The notes beneath the pieces were generated by a model. That model was not told the origin of the DNA. It saw nothing but the letters and a program-made list of their open reading frames with translations, and made no database searches. DNA of 8,189 nt from positions 1 to 8,189 of the forward strand of contig DITN01000105.1 of the NCBI GenBank assembly GCA_002422865.1, given 5' to 3'. The position numbers were made by a program, and so were the translations under genes. Below, piece after piece: positions 6,232 through 8,189 of this stretch (position 1 is the first letter of the stretch; each line of letters starts with the position of its first letter). This DNA comes from Bacteroidetes bacterium UBA6183 (GTDB lineage: Bacteria; Bacteroidota; Bacteroidia; UKL13-3).

Positions 6232-8189
6232 ATGTATTCAAAAAATCTACACGTAAACAATTGGCGGTGGAATTATTTACTTCTACTGTTAATCTCTTTT
6301 GTTTCCATCAATGGTAATGCTCAAACAGTTCTTTCTGCTAGTGACGTTACAATCCCTAATGGCGATGCCACAGGTGTGTCGGTAGCTTACCACCCCGTTT
6401 TTCAGAAATATTATGGTGCCTCTGGTGGATCGCCTTCGTCTTCAATTGCCACTTCAACTTCAACAGGTGTGTTGATAGGTAACACTACACACAACTTCGA
6501 TAACCGTGGTTTGTGGTACAATCCGAATACAAATAGGATTGAAGGTAGTAATTTTGGAGCTTCCATTATTGGTTACTATCCTTTGGGTGCAACAGGTAAT
6601 TTAGTTACTGGAAATGTTACCACAATTGTATCAGGTACTTTTTCACCAAATGGTCAACAAGGCGTTACTTACAATCCGGTTGCTAACGAGTATTTAATTA
6701 GAGAAGGATCAGGATCAGGAGCCGGTTCCAACATAATAAGACGTTATAGTGTGGCAGGAGTTTTATTAGGTACCATTACGTTAAATCTCCCTGTCGGCAT
6801 TACTTTCGAAGACTTTCACGTTGTATACACCGCGATTGCGGGGCGTGAATTAGGCTTATATGATAAATCCAATAAAAGACTATATACATTTAGTTTAGCA
6901 GGTGGTGCCTTTGTTCATTATTACCAACTACCTGCAACAGCTCCAGCATCACCGCTTTGTTTTTCTTTTGCCAACGAAAGAATATTCATATCAAACGGAA
7001 CTACTTGGTTAGGTTATAGAGTTCAAGCTCAAGCAGGATCGCTTAACTTTGATGGTATAAATGATTATTGTGCTACCGCAAATAATGCAAACTTAAACTT
7101 CAATGATAGTTTCACAATTGAAACATGGATTAAGCCTACAGCATTTAATTGGTTAGGTGGAATTATCTCAAAATACCATACAGGTGCATCAAATGGTTTT
7201 ACACTTCGTTTAGGACAGACATCGCCATATACTTCTATTGATTTTAATGGATTGACTACAGCCAATGGTGTTCTTACAGCGAACCAGTGGCACCATGTTG
7301 CAGTGGTTGTGAATAGTGCAGCAGGTAATCCTAAAATTTATATAAATGGTGTATTGACCCCAACATCTGGAACACCTCATACTACAGCTATTAATACTGA
7401 CAGTTTAATGATTGGTGTTGATTTTAAACAAACTTCTAGTCCTCGTTATTTTAATGGTGATATTGATGAGGTAAGAATATGGAAAAGAGTTTTGAGTACT
7501 AATGAAATTCAAACTAATAGAAATTGTGAATTACATCCTAATAACCGTCTTGGTTTAAGAGCATATTATAAATTTAATACAGGAATTGTTGCAAATCCTA
7601 ATGCCGGCTTAACAACTTTGTCTGATTCAAGTTCAAGTGGCATGAACCTGAATCTTATTAATTTCGCGTTAACTGGTACTACTTCTAATTGGAATGTAGG
7701 TGCAATTTCAACTGCTTGTGCAGCCCCAACTTGTCTCGCTCCGAGCATTGATGTTCAGCCAGCATCGGTTCAATCGTGTCTAGGCGCTAATATATCGTTG
7801 TCTGCTCAAATAACAGGCAATGGAACCTCTGTTTATCAGTGGTTCAAAAATGGTATTGCAATAAGTGGAGCCAATACTCCAACCTATACAAGAAACTCAT
7901 TAGCTTGGTCTGATACTGGTTCATATACATTAACAATAAAAGATACATGTGTGCTTTATGGATTATCTTCTCAGGTAACAACCAATGCTGCTCGTATTGA
8001 TATTTCAGTACCAACCGCAACTGCAACTGCAGCAAGTGCTACCACTTTCTGTAATGGAGGTAGCGTAGTAATAAATGCAAATACAGGAACAGGATTAACT
8101 TACCAATGGTTAAACAACAATGCACCAATTGCAACCGCAACTAATGCATCATACACAGCCACAGCAGCAGGTAACTACCGCGTATTGGT
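6232..8189 (+). CDS. Large secreted protein: propeller-like region, LamG domain and Ig-like repeats (3'-truncated)
   Basis: The frame is open from the ATG at 6232 to the window edge (652 complete codons). An in-frame TAA at 6226 fixes this as the first possible start. Residues 1-30 are a signal peptide, with cleavage expected after GNA before Gln31. Residues 31-268 have recurring strand motifs resembling a beta-propeller (VAYHPVFQKYYG, GLWYNPNTNRIEG, GVTYNPVANEYLI, LGLYDKSNKRLYTF). Residues about 269-425 are a LamG/concanavalin-A-like domain: LNFDGINDY, FTIETWIKP, WHHVAVVV, IYINGV and FNGDIDEVRIWKR. It continues into the usual Bacteroidota LamG tail (GLRAYYKFNTG and a DSSSSG loop, to about 490). 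Ig-like repeats follow, one at about 504-590 (YQWFKNG at 535-541) and one from about 594 to the edge (YQWLNNN at 624-630). These are carbohydrate- or protein-binding and spacer folds typical of T9SS-exported surface proteins. The sorting domain would be beyond the window, so T9SS export is inferred. It diverges from the TPR-HTH regulator. Confidence 0.9.
   Translation, partial: MYSKNLHVNNWRWNYLLLLLISFVSINGNAQTVLSASDVTIPNGDATGVSVAYHPVFQKYYGASGGSPSSSIATSTSTGVLIGNTTHNFDNRGLWYNPNTNRIEGSNFGASIIGYYPLGATGNLVTGNVTTIVSGTFSPNGQQGVTYNPVANEYLIREGSGSGAGSNIIRRYSVAGVLLGTITLNLPVGITFEDFHVVYTAIAGRELGLYDKSNKRLYTFSLAGGAFVHYYQLPATAPASPLCFSFANERIFISNGTTWLGYRVQAQAGSLNFDGINDYCATANNANLNFNDSFTIETWIKPTAFNWLGGIISKYHTGASNGFTLRLGQTSPYTSIDFNGLTTANGVLTANQWHHVAVVVNSAAGNPKIYINGVLTPTSGTPHTTAINTDSLMIGVDFKQTSSPRYFNGDIDEVRIWKRVLSTNEIQTNRNCELHPNNRLGLRAYYKFNTGIVANPNAGLTTLSDSSSSGMNLNLINFALTGTTSNWNVGAISTACAAPTCLAPSIDVQPASVQSCLGANISLSAQITGNGTSVYQWFKNGIAISGANTPTYTRNSLAWSDTGSYTLTIKDTCVLYGLSSQVTTNAARIDISVPTATATAASATTFCNGGSVVINANTGTGLTYQWLNNNAPIATATNASYTATAAGNYRVL

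Noticed and set aside
7065..8035. Three minus-strand ORFs (7065-7265, 7566-7748, 7844-8035)
   Set aside because: They lie opposite the open LamG/Ig reading frame, have low-complexity translations and show no domain.

Overview
The window reads as Bacteroidota DNA. It is AT-rich, its genes are tightly spaced without Shine-Dalgarno sequences, and it encodes parts specific to the type IX secretion system (T9SS): a type B (gliding-motility-associated, CHU_C) C-terminal sorting domain, a PorP/SprF-family protein and a PorE-like OmpA-family protein. Class or genus cannot be told from the sequence.

Positions 1-3960 (+) hold a three-gene run with 5-nt gaps. It starts with the 3' end of a large surface protein made of tandem ~95-residue cadherin/Ig-like repeats and ending in a type B T9SS domain. 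A PorP/SprF outer-membrane protein follows, then a secreted protein with TPR-like, PD40 propeller, carboxypeptidase-regulatory-like and OmpA peptidoglycan-binding parts. This is the adhesin / outer-membrane partner / peptidoglycan anchor arrangement known around SprB in gliding bacteria and around PorP-PorE.

Positions 3950-5875 (-) encode a membrane-spanning regulator that converges on this run and overlaps its last gene by 11 bp. It has two membrane segments flanking a TPR-rich, probably periplasmic region, then a cytoplasmic coiled coil and a LuxR-like helix-turn-helix. A perfect 11-bp inverted repeat lies inside its 3' coding end, just past the stop of the opposing OmpA-family gene.

Positions 5876-6231 are a 356-bp AT-rich divergent intergenic region with repeated TTATAAC motifs, several short dyads and an 11-bp-phased TGTCGCA direct repeat. 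No consensus Bacteroidota promoter was recognised.

Positions 6232-8189 (+) are the 5' part (652 codons visible, open at the window edge) of a second large secreted protein: signal peptide, propeller-like N-terminal region, LamG/concanavalin-A-like domain and at least two Ig-like repeats. It is probably another T9SS-exported surface or extracellular protein, but its C-terminal signal is outside the window. The divergent arrangement suggests, as inference only, that the regulator controls this gene and possibly the adhesin cassette.
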